Shown: positions 9,748 to 19,892 of the stretch, in pieces | Layout of the letters: each line of letters starts with the position of its first letter | Position numbering within the stretch: position 1 is the stretch's first letter | From: Eimeria necatrix | Taxonomy: Eukaryota > Apicomplexa > Conoidasida > Eucoccidiorida > Eimeriidae | DNA: 64,000 nt | Reading direction: 5' to 3' | Assembly (NCBI RefSeq): GCF_000499385.1 | Contig: NW_013651724.1 | Span: 1-64,000 of the forward strand | Made by a program: the position numbers and the translations under genes | The notes under the pieces: generated by a model | The model's database searches: none | Told to the model about the DNA's origin: nothing | What the model saw: only the letters and a program-made list of their open reading frames with translations

Positions 9748-12559
9748 TCATTCCCCTTTCATCATTATAGTGGCAGATATATCTTTATGTCTGTACTTAT
9801 GAAGGAACTCCGCTTCCTCAGCTGGAAGCTTGTGCTGATAAACATCGATTTTCGTTCCATCTGGAGTGGCGAATTGAACAAGTCCTTCAAAAAGAAACAC
9901 GATCCTATACAAGCCAAGGGTATTTTTAAGGTCTTGGATGTCAGTAAGAACCAATAGTTCTGGCAAGGCCTGAAGACCAAAAGAGAACGCGCAAACTCTT
10001 CCATTTCATTGCTCGGGATTGTACTCCAAAAAAAGCGCTGATACTCAGCAGTGTTTTGTTGCTTGACTTACCCTTGGTTTTGGTTCTTTCACGTGCTGGA
10101 GGGCCTCGTACACGGTCTTGCATGAGGGATCTGTAAGAAAGCCGGAAAGAAAGAGCAGCATCATTGGGCTTTCTTGGCAGGAGAACTGTTGTCAGGCAGA
10201 TGCGACTCAGCACGAGAGCCACTGTATTCGTCCAACTTGCTGGGCTAGCTTACATTCTGTCTTATCTTCGGGGTCGCAGATGAGGTCTAAATGGTGCTTC
10301 TGGAGAGGAACTGTCCCTCCGCTGCCTGTTGAGCGTTCCAGAGCGTGCTTTTTTGCCAAATGTTTTGGGTGCTGCACGGGAAAGAACCACCAACGACACT
10401 GCAGGCGTTCAGCGAAACTGCAAATGGAAGAGATGTGCCTCACATTCAAAGCCGGACGTAAAGGCTGAAGCTGTTGGTAGGCTGAGTGTCTTGAAGCATA
10501 GCCACAAGCTTGACTTCAGTCAACTGCTTTCGTGAATCCCAATGAAAGTCTGGATGAGCGCATGGAGATAGTGCCCACCTGCAACATGTTGAGAATCTCG
10601 GAACCAAGACTCTCGGGCTTCCGACACTCCCCATCAAATCCCAGCACCATGTGGTCTTTCCCTGTTTTGGCATTATGTTTCTTTTTATCTGTGTGCGGTC
10701 CCGTCTGTGCCTCAAGGTCCTCTTTGCGCATGATAGACTTAATCATCATGTAAGGGCATTGCTGAGCTTGCGTTTCGAGCTTAAAACACTCCGGGTCAGC
10801 ACAGGTGACTGATGCCTGCAACACAAATGAACCATTCTATGGACTGAATAAAGCGCTTCAAAGTAAATTTTTGAGCAATAGTTTTCAACTTGACCTAAAG
10901 ATCAGTGAATTTTGTGGAAAACTCAAAAGTGAAGAGCCGCACTTCGTGGGATAGCTTTTCAAAGCCAGATAGGCAAGTTTCGCGTTTGTTCTCTTCGTAG
11001 AAAGGCAGTACCCACATATTGCTCAGTTGCTGGGTTAGGAGCAAGTCCTGAAAACACAGTGCAGTCCGCAATACCACAAACAACGGTAAGGCAGCAACTC
11101 TCAAGTCCCTAAGCTTTAATTCAAGCAGTGGAGTGTTTTGGTATTTCATTTATGCTCAGCGGTCAAGGAACTGTAGTGAGTGAGTGCCACCGCACCTCTT
11201 GGACGGCAATATCGGGCACGGCAGTCTTTTTCTGGGCTTCCGCCTTGGGCTCTTCTTTCTTTGCTTCGTTCTCAAGCTCCTTTTCTGCTTCTGCTGCTTT
11301 TTCTGAAGGCAAAAGGTTAAAACGACCTGGCGCAGCAATCTTAGAGATGCACAGACGGGTTGAAGCAGCTCCCGAAAATGTGCGAAAAGCTTGGGCGGCT
11401 GAGTATATGAATAAGTGTCCACTTGCCACAAGGAAATAATATTAAAACAATGCAAAACATGGATGTGGAGAACTGCGAGGACTGTGTTTTTGGCTACAGG
11501 TCGACGAAGCTCAATTTCATCTTAGTGGGTGCAATAAGTCTGTCACTCCCGTGGATTACCATGTAGGTCAATTATCGTCACCAGCCTGCTGTAAAGCTCT
11601 TGTCCTTTTGTCGCTTTCAGCAAGGGACGTATTCGATTGACAAGGGAGTCAAATGCTCTCTCAGGGCTGACTTCGTGAGGGTGGTGCTCTGGTCTGTGTG
11701 CCTCCGTCTTCGTCTCTTCGTGCGTACTGGTTTCCTCTTTTTCAGATCCAGCTTCTTGCTTTGTGTGCTTTTTCTCTTCTTCCTCTTCTCCAGCTTTTTT
11801 TCCGGCTTTCTCTGCCTCGCCTTCCTTGTGGCCCTTGGGCATGGTCTCGCCCTGAGGATGGGAAGGCTGTTCCTTTTTAGCTTCGTGCTTTTTCTCGCCC
11901 TCAGACTCAGGGGTTTTGGCGTGTTCGGATTGCTTGTGTTCAGTCTCTTTTTCAGCTGCATTGGTTCCTTCCGCGCCTTCTGCATGCTTTTTGGGTTCTG
12001 CCTCTGAGCGAATGCTGTGAAGATGTTCCTCATCAGAAACATGGCTTCCTTGGGTCTCGTGCGCTGAGGAACTGGCCTCTTCTGGCAGCTTTTCTACAGT
12101 TTCCTTTTTATTTGCTGCCGCGCTGCCCCCATGGCTGCTCTCCGCCTCCTCGTTGTCTGACGGCGACGTCTTAGACTTCTCCTCCTGGGATTCCCCCGAA
12201 GACGTTGCATTTTCCCCTTTTTCCTCTGTTTCCTCCTGTTCAGCATCTTCGTGTTCTGCTCCAAGTTGTACGAATGCCCCATTCAATGGTGCCATAGAGA
12301 TTAAACGGCTACTTGGCCCTGTGACCCTGCGCAGCGCAGGGCCTTCTGGCTGGACGACCCCTTGCAGAGAAAAGCCTCGACTGCCAAGGAGTGGAGAGTT
12401 GCTGAAGGTTGAGGTTGCATTTTGTAGGAAGCGTTCATCACTGCTTCCGCCAGACAAGCCATGCAGTGACCGGTTCCTGTCTAGAATGGCTGTGGCACAG
12501 CCGTGATCATTGGTGGCAAGGGCAAAAGCCACGAGTAAAATTGAGAAAACTTCCCTCAT
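9748..12559 (-). CDS. secreted acidic protein with cysteine-containing C-terminal domain (rhoptry-neck-like candidate)
   Basis: Seven exons join in consistent phase: 12559-11560, 11302-11196, 11047-10943, 10815-10579, 10398-10254, 10130-10072, 9969-9748, giving 624 residues. The start was chosen at 12559 because it begins a classic signal peptide (MREVFSILLVAFALATNDHG); the open frame extends further upstream only from a TTG. Residues about 90-300 are a disordered, Glu/Lys/Ser-rich stretch with many EEK/EKK repeats. The C-terminal ~300 residues are compact, with cysteine motifs CADPEC, CDPEDK and PSCKT, and a hydrophobic end (YRIVFLFEGLVQF). The layout of signal peptide, charged low-complexity region and Cys-bearing C-terminal domain is like apicomplexan invasion proteins such as RON4. 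I cannot confirm RON4 from memory; a dense-granule or other secretory protein is equally possible. Confidence 0.75.
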
Positions 12560-14077
12560 CTTCGTTACCTTCAGCGCATAAGGGAGGAAGTCCTTGACAC
12601 CGTCGGACTTGGGCTCCCACTGCGTCGTAGGTCTCGAGAATTCCGCACATCCGCTTTCAAATCGGTCTCCAAGCACTGAAATGAAACTTGAGACTCCTTT
12701 TGATTTAAACAAAAAGATTGTTCACTAATGTTTCATGGAGTCACCTGGGTGACAGATGCTCTGCGCGCTCGTTGTCAGCTAAAGAGAGCTGCTGGAATGC
12801 TCGCCAGGCCAAGACTCAGCGTCGTCCCTGCTGTGCAGCAGCTCGATAGACCAGTACAGAACAAAATGTGGACCTTCTGCTCTTTTATCCCATTAGAAGA
12901 TCTCGAAATTGGGTTTCTGTTGCTGAGGGGGGCCAAAAAGCTGGAAATGCGTACGCAGGTGGTGGTGTGCTCCTGTTGTGTACGAAGGGATGCTTGGCTC
13001 TCTCGCGCGCATGGCCCACGCCCACCAGTGCCGAGCTCATTAACTACTCACTTCGCAAGACTCTTTGCCTTAAGGCTATTTTAAATGTCTTAATTAGAAT
13101 ACGAATACGAAAACAATTCACTTTGTATAGAATTACACGCGTTCGTCTGGCCGACAGCTGCTCGGCAGTGTTAGTGCATAGTAGACAGAATCTGTGTGTG
13201 TGATTGCCCGCGTTGAGGTGCAGCGGATGTTCCTGTACGCAGTTATTCAGGCAGTTATGGACTCAGTATGCGGCTCGAAACGGTTTATCTGTCGCGAAAT
13301 GGCTTATCTGTAATCTATCGGGACCGAAAACATCCGCAACGGTCAGTTGCATCGACGGCCAACTAACCATTGGTAAAGTGAAGGCCCAGTAATCTTGACT
13401 ACGGTGTTCAATAGGACAACAAACTAGTCAACCCTTAGGGCACCTATCAGAATTGTTGCCAGTAAGCTCAAACTAGCTGCAGGCACCGCGGGCGGAAAGC
13501 CCGTTCACCTAGACCGTCCAGCTCCCAAAACAGCAGTAAGACACAGTTAGCAGTAAGCGGTGCAAAACGCCTACCCAAATTAAAACAAACAGGTCATTTT
13601 CCGTTCTGTCCAAGCGATATTTAATGGGGACAAAAAAATACTGGATTCCCGTTGTGGATGGGTGCGGGCCCCTCCATAAGTATGAGCGCTGTGGCCTTCT
13701 TCGCCGCAGATAGACTTCATTCCGCCTCGAAAGCACTGGATGGCCCTCTTCTGCTAATGCACCATTCAGTCAAGCGCTAGCGCTGGCCTCTTGTCCTCTC
13801 CACTCTGGTGATCACGTAGGCTGACCGTCTACAGGATGAGCATACAACTACTCCGGGCCCCATAATCTTCATTGACTACAGCATCATGTCTCATTATGCA
13901 AACCAACAAAGAGCAATCGGTTCTCAAATCTAGTGGCTCCATACATCCTGGAGGTGGCTGTGTGCCAATACAGCATCCGATGCGTTCAAAGTGGTCATCG
14001 CTCTGCTGACCAGGTGACAATGACGACAATCCTCTTCTTTCAAAACAACGACACCATGTGTACCAAATTCATAAGAT
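12560..14077. other. promoter side of the secreted-protein gene; no confident gene
   Basis: This interval lies upstream of the signal-peptide protein. It contains AT-rich patches around 12700 and 13080-13130. One minus-strand open segment (about 13509-13736, containing GIQYFFVPIKYRLDR and a possible GTAGGC donor) could be an exon, but I could not join it to a neighbour. Nothing else is supported. Confidence 0.4.
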
Positions 14078-14590
14078 CTACTCAAGTTGATCCTTTGTCT
14101 CTCTCAGCCGCAACGGCTCAGGTGGAACTTCTTCAGTAGTTAAAACGCGTCCACATCGGCAGTGCGCGCACCCAGCTTGGTTTTCTTCCATAGGCGCCGT
14201 ATCCCTGGAATGGGACTGCGCCGCACCATGCGATTTTATCTGATCCTCCTCTAGAAGTTCTTGTCTTCTACAGGATGTATGAAATGCTGCTGAATAGTTT
14301 GTGTCTGACAGTGAGCGTTGGCGTGCGCCGGATTGGTCTAGCCGTGGCGTTTCTTTAGCTGCTTGTTTTTGGGTTGACGCTGCTCTTTTTGTGCCGCCAT
14401 GAAGCGCCTGGCTGTCACTCCTCGTTAAGCTGGAACACGAGTGAGCAGGCAGTCTGCTTGATAGTGAAACTGTCTGCACGTTAGAACTCCCACAAAAGGC
14501 GTTGTCGAGGCTCTCCGAAGGGATTGTGTCCTTGCTACCTATTGACCTGGCTCCCACCCTAAGTCTCCCGATATTGCTCAGGCGTCCCAT
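14078..14590 (-). CDS. hypothetical Ser/Arg/Gln-rich protein or terminal exon
   Basis: A 170-codon minus-strand frame begins at a true ATG (14590) and ends at 14078. The product is polar, rich in Ser, Arg, Gln and Glu, with one small cysteine cluster (CAHCRCGR) and no membrane segment or recognised domain. It sits 125 bp downstream of the stop codon of the leucine-rich-repeat gene on the same strand, so it may be a separate small gene or an alternatively spliced 3' exon of it. I tried to join it to the final LRR exon through the possible donor GAAG|GTATTT but the phase did not match. Composition is compatible with coding but does not prove it. Confidence 0.3.
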   Translation of the reverse strand: MGRLSNIGRLRVGARSIGSKDTIPSESLDNAFCGSSNVQTVSLSSRLPAHSCSSLTRSDSQALHGGTKRAASTQKQAAKETPRLDQSGARQRSLSDTNYSAAFHTSCRRQELLEEDQIKSHGAAQSHSRDTAPMEENQAGCAHCRCGRVLTTEEVPPEPLRLRETKDQLE

Positions 14591-14715
14591 CCTCGGTGGA
14601 GTTTTCGGCGCGCAGAGAAATGAATGACCTGATCAGACTCAAAGACACACGGACACAGCAGTTGTTGTGCTGCCAGTCCAGTGCCAAGAGAGCCCCTCAG
14701 AAGACCAACACTTCG

Positions 14716-16110
14716 TCAGAGTTGCGAAATACCTTCTGAATTGAGAAGTGCTTCTTGAAATGCTTTCACAGTTGCCGCAGTTGCTCGGCCGCAAGATTCA
14801 TTTTGCGCCCAAGCGTCCACCGCGTTGCGCACTTCTGCTGAAACTTTGTGGCCGTTGAAGCGGCTGAGCGTGGGGCAAGAAAGAAGGGCAAATCCTTCAG
14901 CCTGAGCAAAGCAGCGGTTCAACGCTGAACCTCCGCTATTTACTCTGGCGAGAGAATCCAGACAGAGAACGTCACATAGTGCAAATTATCCTTCATTGGT
15001 GCTGTTGTGGAATGATTCATGTGCGCACTGCGCAGATGCGGAAAAAACTTACAACATTCCCATAGTCAAGAAGAGGATTTTCTCTTAAGTCCAAAACTTC
15101 AATGGACTCAAAAATGCTGAGGGGCGCCAAGGCTTTAAATTCCCTGAATGACATCAGACCGCAGACGGTTTTGCGTTAGCTTCACCCTTTACTTTCGTGC
15201 TCGTTAGCTCATCTTTAGCCCGCAATAATTGTTCCTCTCTCAACTGCTTTCTCATGTCTTCCAGCTGGCAGTGCCTGCACGTGAAATCGAGGGCAGCAAT
15301 TCATGTGGATCAACAATCTCGGTTTCGCTGTTTGAGTGTGTCTCGGCACTTATGTATGCTGGTAGCTAAGGGTTGCACTCAACCAGTTTTACCTTATTTG
15401 GTTCCTGGACAGATTCAGGGTCTGAAGTGTAGAACGCAAAGGAGTGTTGGCTAAACTTCTGCAGCAAAGAGAGCACCGTCAGCAAGCTCGCATTTCACGG
15501 GAAATGTGAGCTTCCCGTGAAATCTTTCAGTGCGCAATCTCACTTGTGCAGTAGTGCAATGAGTTCAAGCTTACATTATAGTTGTTATTTGGTTTCCGCT
15601 GATGTCCAGCTGGCGCAGTCGGAAATGGGAACCAAAATTTGTTATGAAATTAATTCGGCAGTTGCTGGCACGCAGTGATTGTAGGTGAGGAAATGGTAGC
15701 GAGTGACCATCCAGAGAGACAAGAGGATTATTATTAAGGTCAAGATCCGTTAGGCATTCGAAATCTAAAGCTGCAACTTCGCCTAGCGAGAGCTCTATCT
15801 GCAGGCATGCTGTTGAGGCACAAAGAGACTCTTGTACAGCTCACTTGCAGAAAAGGGACACGGCTATCTGTATGCTCAAAGGCTAACCCAATATATCCTT
15901 CGGCAAACCAATGCTCACCTTCCTAATGCTGCTGTTGGAGAGATCTAGGACTTTCCACTTGCGAGCGGCATTGCCGTCTGCTAGAAGGAGGGCCTTCAGC
16001 TTGGCAGCATTGAGAATAGGGCCAGCAGATACTTTTCCGGTACGCCTTAGTAAAACTGTTTCAGATGCAACCTTGGCCTCGTGAAACTTCCGAGGCTCAG
16101 AAGCCGGCAT
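14716..16110 (-). CDS. leucine-rich-repeat protein related to tubulin-folding cofactor E-like family
   Basis: Four exons join in phase: 16110-15919, 15798-15575, 15143-15053, 14901-14716, giving 230 residues. Successive LRR units are visible: KWKVLDLSNSSIRK, LTDLDLNNNPLVSLDG, LQSLRASNCRINFI, RLRQLDISGNQITTI and IEVLDLRENPLL. They are followed by a capping segment LLSCPTLSRFNGHKVSAEVR, which resembles the 'ARLP.L..LNGS.V...ER' cap of TBCE/TBCEL proteins. Members of that family bind tubulin and act in tubulin folding or dimer turnover. There is no CAP-Gly domain at the N-terminus and no ubiquitin-like domain after the LRRs, so it is more like the 'E-like' form or another small LRR protein such as a cilium/centrosome LRR factor. 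The start ATG at 16110 is the first in frame after a possible upstream acceptor, so a 5' exon is not excluded. Confidence 0.72.
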
Positions 16111-16210
16111 CCTGTCTGCTGGTTGCCTGGGACCAGCAAGTCGGCACTGTAGTGCCTGGCACTACAATTGACCTTCGTCGTTACCCCTCGAGGCTTAATA
16201 GTGCGAAAGA

Positions 16211-16262
16211 CATGAATAATATTAAATATCTTAAGGCATGAATAATATTGAATATCTTAAGG
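16211..16262. repeat. 26-bp tandem duplication, AT-rich
   Basis: The unit CATGAATAATATTRAATATC followed by TTAAGG is present twice with one mismatch, and a truncated third start (CATAAGG) follows. It lies about 100 bp upstream of the LRR gene's first ATG, so it is in its promoter or 5' untranslated region. Confidence 0.85.
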
Positions 16263-16500
16263 CATAAGGCACAGCTGGATAGCGGAGAATCATAAACGGG
16301 AACTCGCGCCAGTCGGCCTACACCGGGCAAAGGGCTGGACGCGAGGCCGGTGCCGCAACTCAGACATTGACCCTCAGCAAGGGTCATCACCCAGTTCTAT
16401 TATTCTGGGTTTCCTGAGCCTTACAATAATATGAACTCAACTGTACATGATTGTTTTGATGTTGAAGTCGTTGACCATTATTATAGTGCTTTCATCCTAG

Positions 16501-16713
16501 TCAGACACGCGTAGTCGCCGACTCACTACACCTGTGCACTACAGGCACCCTCGCGACAAATGTGTCTTCACCACCTTCAGCTTGAATGAGGCCGACGTCA
16601 ATGGTTTCGTCGCTTTTGTACATAGGTTGCTTAAGCATGGAAATTGCGGAAGAGGAAGATGAGGAAGAATGTTCGATCCAGTGCCAGATTCTCGGTCCGC
16701 CACGGCGACTCAT
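16501..16713 (-). CDS. possible short protein or 5' exon upstream of the LRR gene
   Basis: A true ATG at 16713 opens a 70-codon frame with a seven-serine run (HSSSSSSSA) followed by a more ordinary segment (GLIQAEGGEDTFVARVPVV). A donor-like GTGTAG or TGAGTC lies near its end. It is on the same strand and about 400 bp upstream of the LRR gene, so it may be a first exon of that gene or of an unrelated small gene. Support is only compositional. Confidence 0.25.
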   Translation of the reverse strand: MSRRGGPRIWHWIEHSSSSSSSAISMLKQPMYKSDETIDVGLIQAEGGEDTFVARVPVVHRCSESATTRV

Positions 16714-19700
16714 TGAGACTTTGCCACACTTTTGGAACAGGAGATAAAGTAAACTGCAGAACTTATCTTATTCCCTAGTGAGTAATTCAAATTCACGAAA
16801 GACAGACAGAGTTGCAACCAAACACAAGGTACATGAACCACTCACAGCTTGGGCCAGAGGAATTCTGAGGCCAGTACGGTCGTTCTGCACTGTGCACACG
16901 CCACTGAAGATATTCGCTGTTCTGGTGAGACATTAAAGCTCAAATTTTCTCGTTTCCAACACAGAAAACTGTCGCTCATAGCCAGTTCACCATATTTATG
17001 TCAACCCGAAGCGAGCACCTTCGCTGTCGTCGGCTACTGCGCCATTTCTTGCCTCCAGTTTCATTTACAGTTCCCCTGATCGGTCAATTCATCCCTAAAA
17101 AATGTTGAGAGATATTCTTTTTGCCACATGTGTGTTTTTGAACAATACTGAAATCTTCTGGGAGATGCACCTAGCTCGCCTCGATCCCACAGGTCATACG
17201 TACGCTCGCTGCGCGCAGGTTTGGCACATTTTTTTCACCTCAGTGCGAGGCCGCCGCTTCGAATTCTTTGCGCGTAAAGCTCTTTGAAAGCCATTCGAAT
17301 CCACAGCTCTTTACGTGAATGAAAGCCCAAAGTGTGATCGTTAACGCGCATGGCCAAATGGCTAAATAAAATAGGCTACACATGGGCTCTAACAAATAGA
17401 TAAAAACAGATACAAGGTTACTGTGCGGAGGCTGTAGGAAGAAGCCAAGAGGAGTTGGACACCACGATAACCAATATGGGAAGTTTGGAGGAAAGTTAGA
17501 TTTCGGTCTTAATATGGCCACCGGGACCTAAGCCAATGGCGCCTCTGCAGGAGACAGCGAAAGTTAGAAACAAGTAGTAAAGGTTTCAGCTGCAATCGCC
17601 TTAGCGTAACGGAGTTTGGCCTACTTGACAACACGCCACAGGCTCTAGTACTTCGGACCTGTGCAGCAACTCTACAATATTTGATTGGAGAGCGCTTCAA
17701 GTGCACTAATTACCGAGGTACGGCTTGACTGAGCCTGTATATCAATGATGGAGTAAGGCCCTAATGGCTCAGTCCTTCATGCACAGAAGGGAGGAGGAAG
17801 TCACCAGTGCAAAGCTAGATATATCGGCTTAAAGACACAAAATACGCTACGTGAATCCATGAATTGCTGGCTAAGAGTTTAGCTAATGGTCCAGAGCCAC
17901 AAGCAGTCCAAACTAGCATCAGGAAAGAAATCCTGGAGGCACTTTCGGAGGGGCCAACAGGCACTTTGCTTGTAGGTCTTAGTGTCAGTACTGCTCAATA
18001 TCTGCGTTAAAGGTGCGCACAGGGCTTGCAAAGCATATGAAATTGGCAGTGATGTTCATAAGCAGCGAGGCGTCCCTGAGGTCCCTTGTGGCACTGCTTC
18101 GCTCAGGGCTATATCACGATCCGCAACTGGAAGGCGTTCGAACTACCAAAACCTGGGCAAAGACGGAAACGATTAAAAGTTGATGCGGGCTGAGTTCCCT
18201 CGCACCTTGCTGCGGGCCTTCAGCGATCCAGGAATCTTTTCAGAAATGTGAGGCACATGGGGCTCCAGGGGGCAACGATGGTATGTTTGGATGCAACTGA
18301 CCCACATTCTCTCCTGCTATATACCTTGGATGGTGATTTGGATACGTTGAGCCGGTCGCTATCTAGCTGTCCGTGTTTTGTGCACACTCGATATGCGGCC
18401 TTACCGACGCATCTGCACGTTCTCGCACAATTTGCACAACGCAGGCCGGTAGTGGATCTTCTCTACCGGTTCGGTCCACATCGTAGTCGGCTTGATATTA
18501 ACTGGCTGCACTTTGCACTGGAAGCCCTCTAACAGCGGCCTCCTTGTAGATCATGCAAGGATCACGAGGACGGTGTGGCACGAACAAACATGGTCGTCAC
18601 GGCTAAAGCTTATCGGCGGAAATTCCAGGCCGTAGGCCGCAGTGTCGATGTGCTCTGCAGTACTAAGCAGGTCACAACAATTGGGCTTGAACGAGTAGCA
18701 TCCAGTTGTAGCAGTTAAGTGCTCTCTTCTCAGCGCCACGGTGTCTCCTACTATCGACGGCACGCTATTTGGAGTCAGCGTACGTCATTTGTTGCCCTTT
18801 CGTTCTGAAAACGTGGTCCTACGCCCCTTCGCAGACTTTCGGGAGTAGTTCGGTCACTGGCGCAAAACCCACGGCCTCAGCAAAGCAAAACCTACAGCGC
18901 TCTGCTTCTTTCTGAGTATACACGTATTGACACAATGGAATAATTATGTTGCTTCATCGATGCACTACCAGTTAGGATTGTTTCCGTGCCGTGCCTCCCA
19001 GCTACGCATATAATGGCTCTTTTGCTAATTCCCGGATTAAGCTTCTTCTCTGTGCTCTACTTCAGGAGGCCGCATTTTGCAGTGCTTGAGGCATGCCGTG
19101 CTGATGTAACGTGAAGTGACCGTGAGAGCTAGCCTTTTGGTGAAGTTCATCCGCCACTGACGGAGAGGACTTGCCAGTGACTGAATACGACTTCTCACGT
19201 CTATAAGCCCAAGACTGGGAACCGAAGCCCTATAAGCAGTTCAAAACCTCGTTTTCACATGCAGCAGAATTCGTTGCCCTGGCTCAGCAGCCCCACGTCA
19301 TTGGGGCGGCAACCGACGATTAGCTCTCTGTAGATAGATGCTACGAGGACGCAAGGACGCCAATAGCAGATCCTACAAGCGACGCCATGTTATCTGGAAA
19401 CATTTTTGCCCTCTGCATCAAATGTGAATTATTGAGAGTACTGTATTTGTAGTAGGCTAGATAAACATTCAGTGAGGGCCAAACAACCCAACCCACTCAA
19501 GCAACAACAAGCAAATGCCTACATCCCTCTACAGACAAATAATCCATTTGCTGTGGGCACTGCTTACACGCGCGTGAAAAGTGTGGTCTATAAACGAGCT
19601 CGTTACACATATTTCGCTAAGGGGGCTAGCTTGCTCGGTGGTCACTGCCGATGATGCTGAATCCATGCATAATGTAAACTACCACGCGAACTAAGGCACA

Positions 19701-19892
19701 AAGAGATAATGCAGCATTTCTCACGACCTTATTTTTGGCGCCTTTTGCGTCTCGGAAGAAGACTAGCGTTACCACCGGTTTAGAATCGACTGCGTACGCA
19801 AGTAATAGTCAGCAGCGCTGCTGCAGCATTGCGCGCAGCAATTTAAAAAAAAACGTCTGCGTAGCCTCGAAGGAGGCCCACCGTTGCTAAAG
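16714..19892. other. 3.2-kb stretch without recognisable gene
   Basis: All frames on both strands are short, lack splice-site context and show no family motifs. It includes the 3' flank of the GFAT gene. A TTCGAATCC sequence at about 17294 resembles a tRNA B box but no cloverleaf fits around it. The sequence is moderately AT-rich without obvious repeats. Confidence 0.55.

Noticed and set aside
11600..12042. Long open frames on both strands over the acidic region of the secreted protein
   Set aside because: The plus-strand Leu/Phe-rich and minus-strand Lys/Arg-rich frames are shadows of the Glu/Lys-rich coding frame, which alone joins in phase to flanking exons and starts with a signal peptide.
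17285..17310. tRNA-like B box TTCGAATCC
   Set aside because: No A box, acceptor stem or cloverleaf could be folded around it on either strand.
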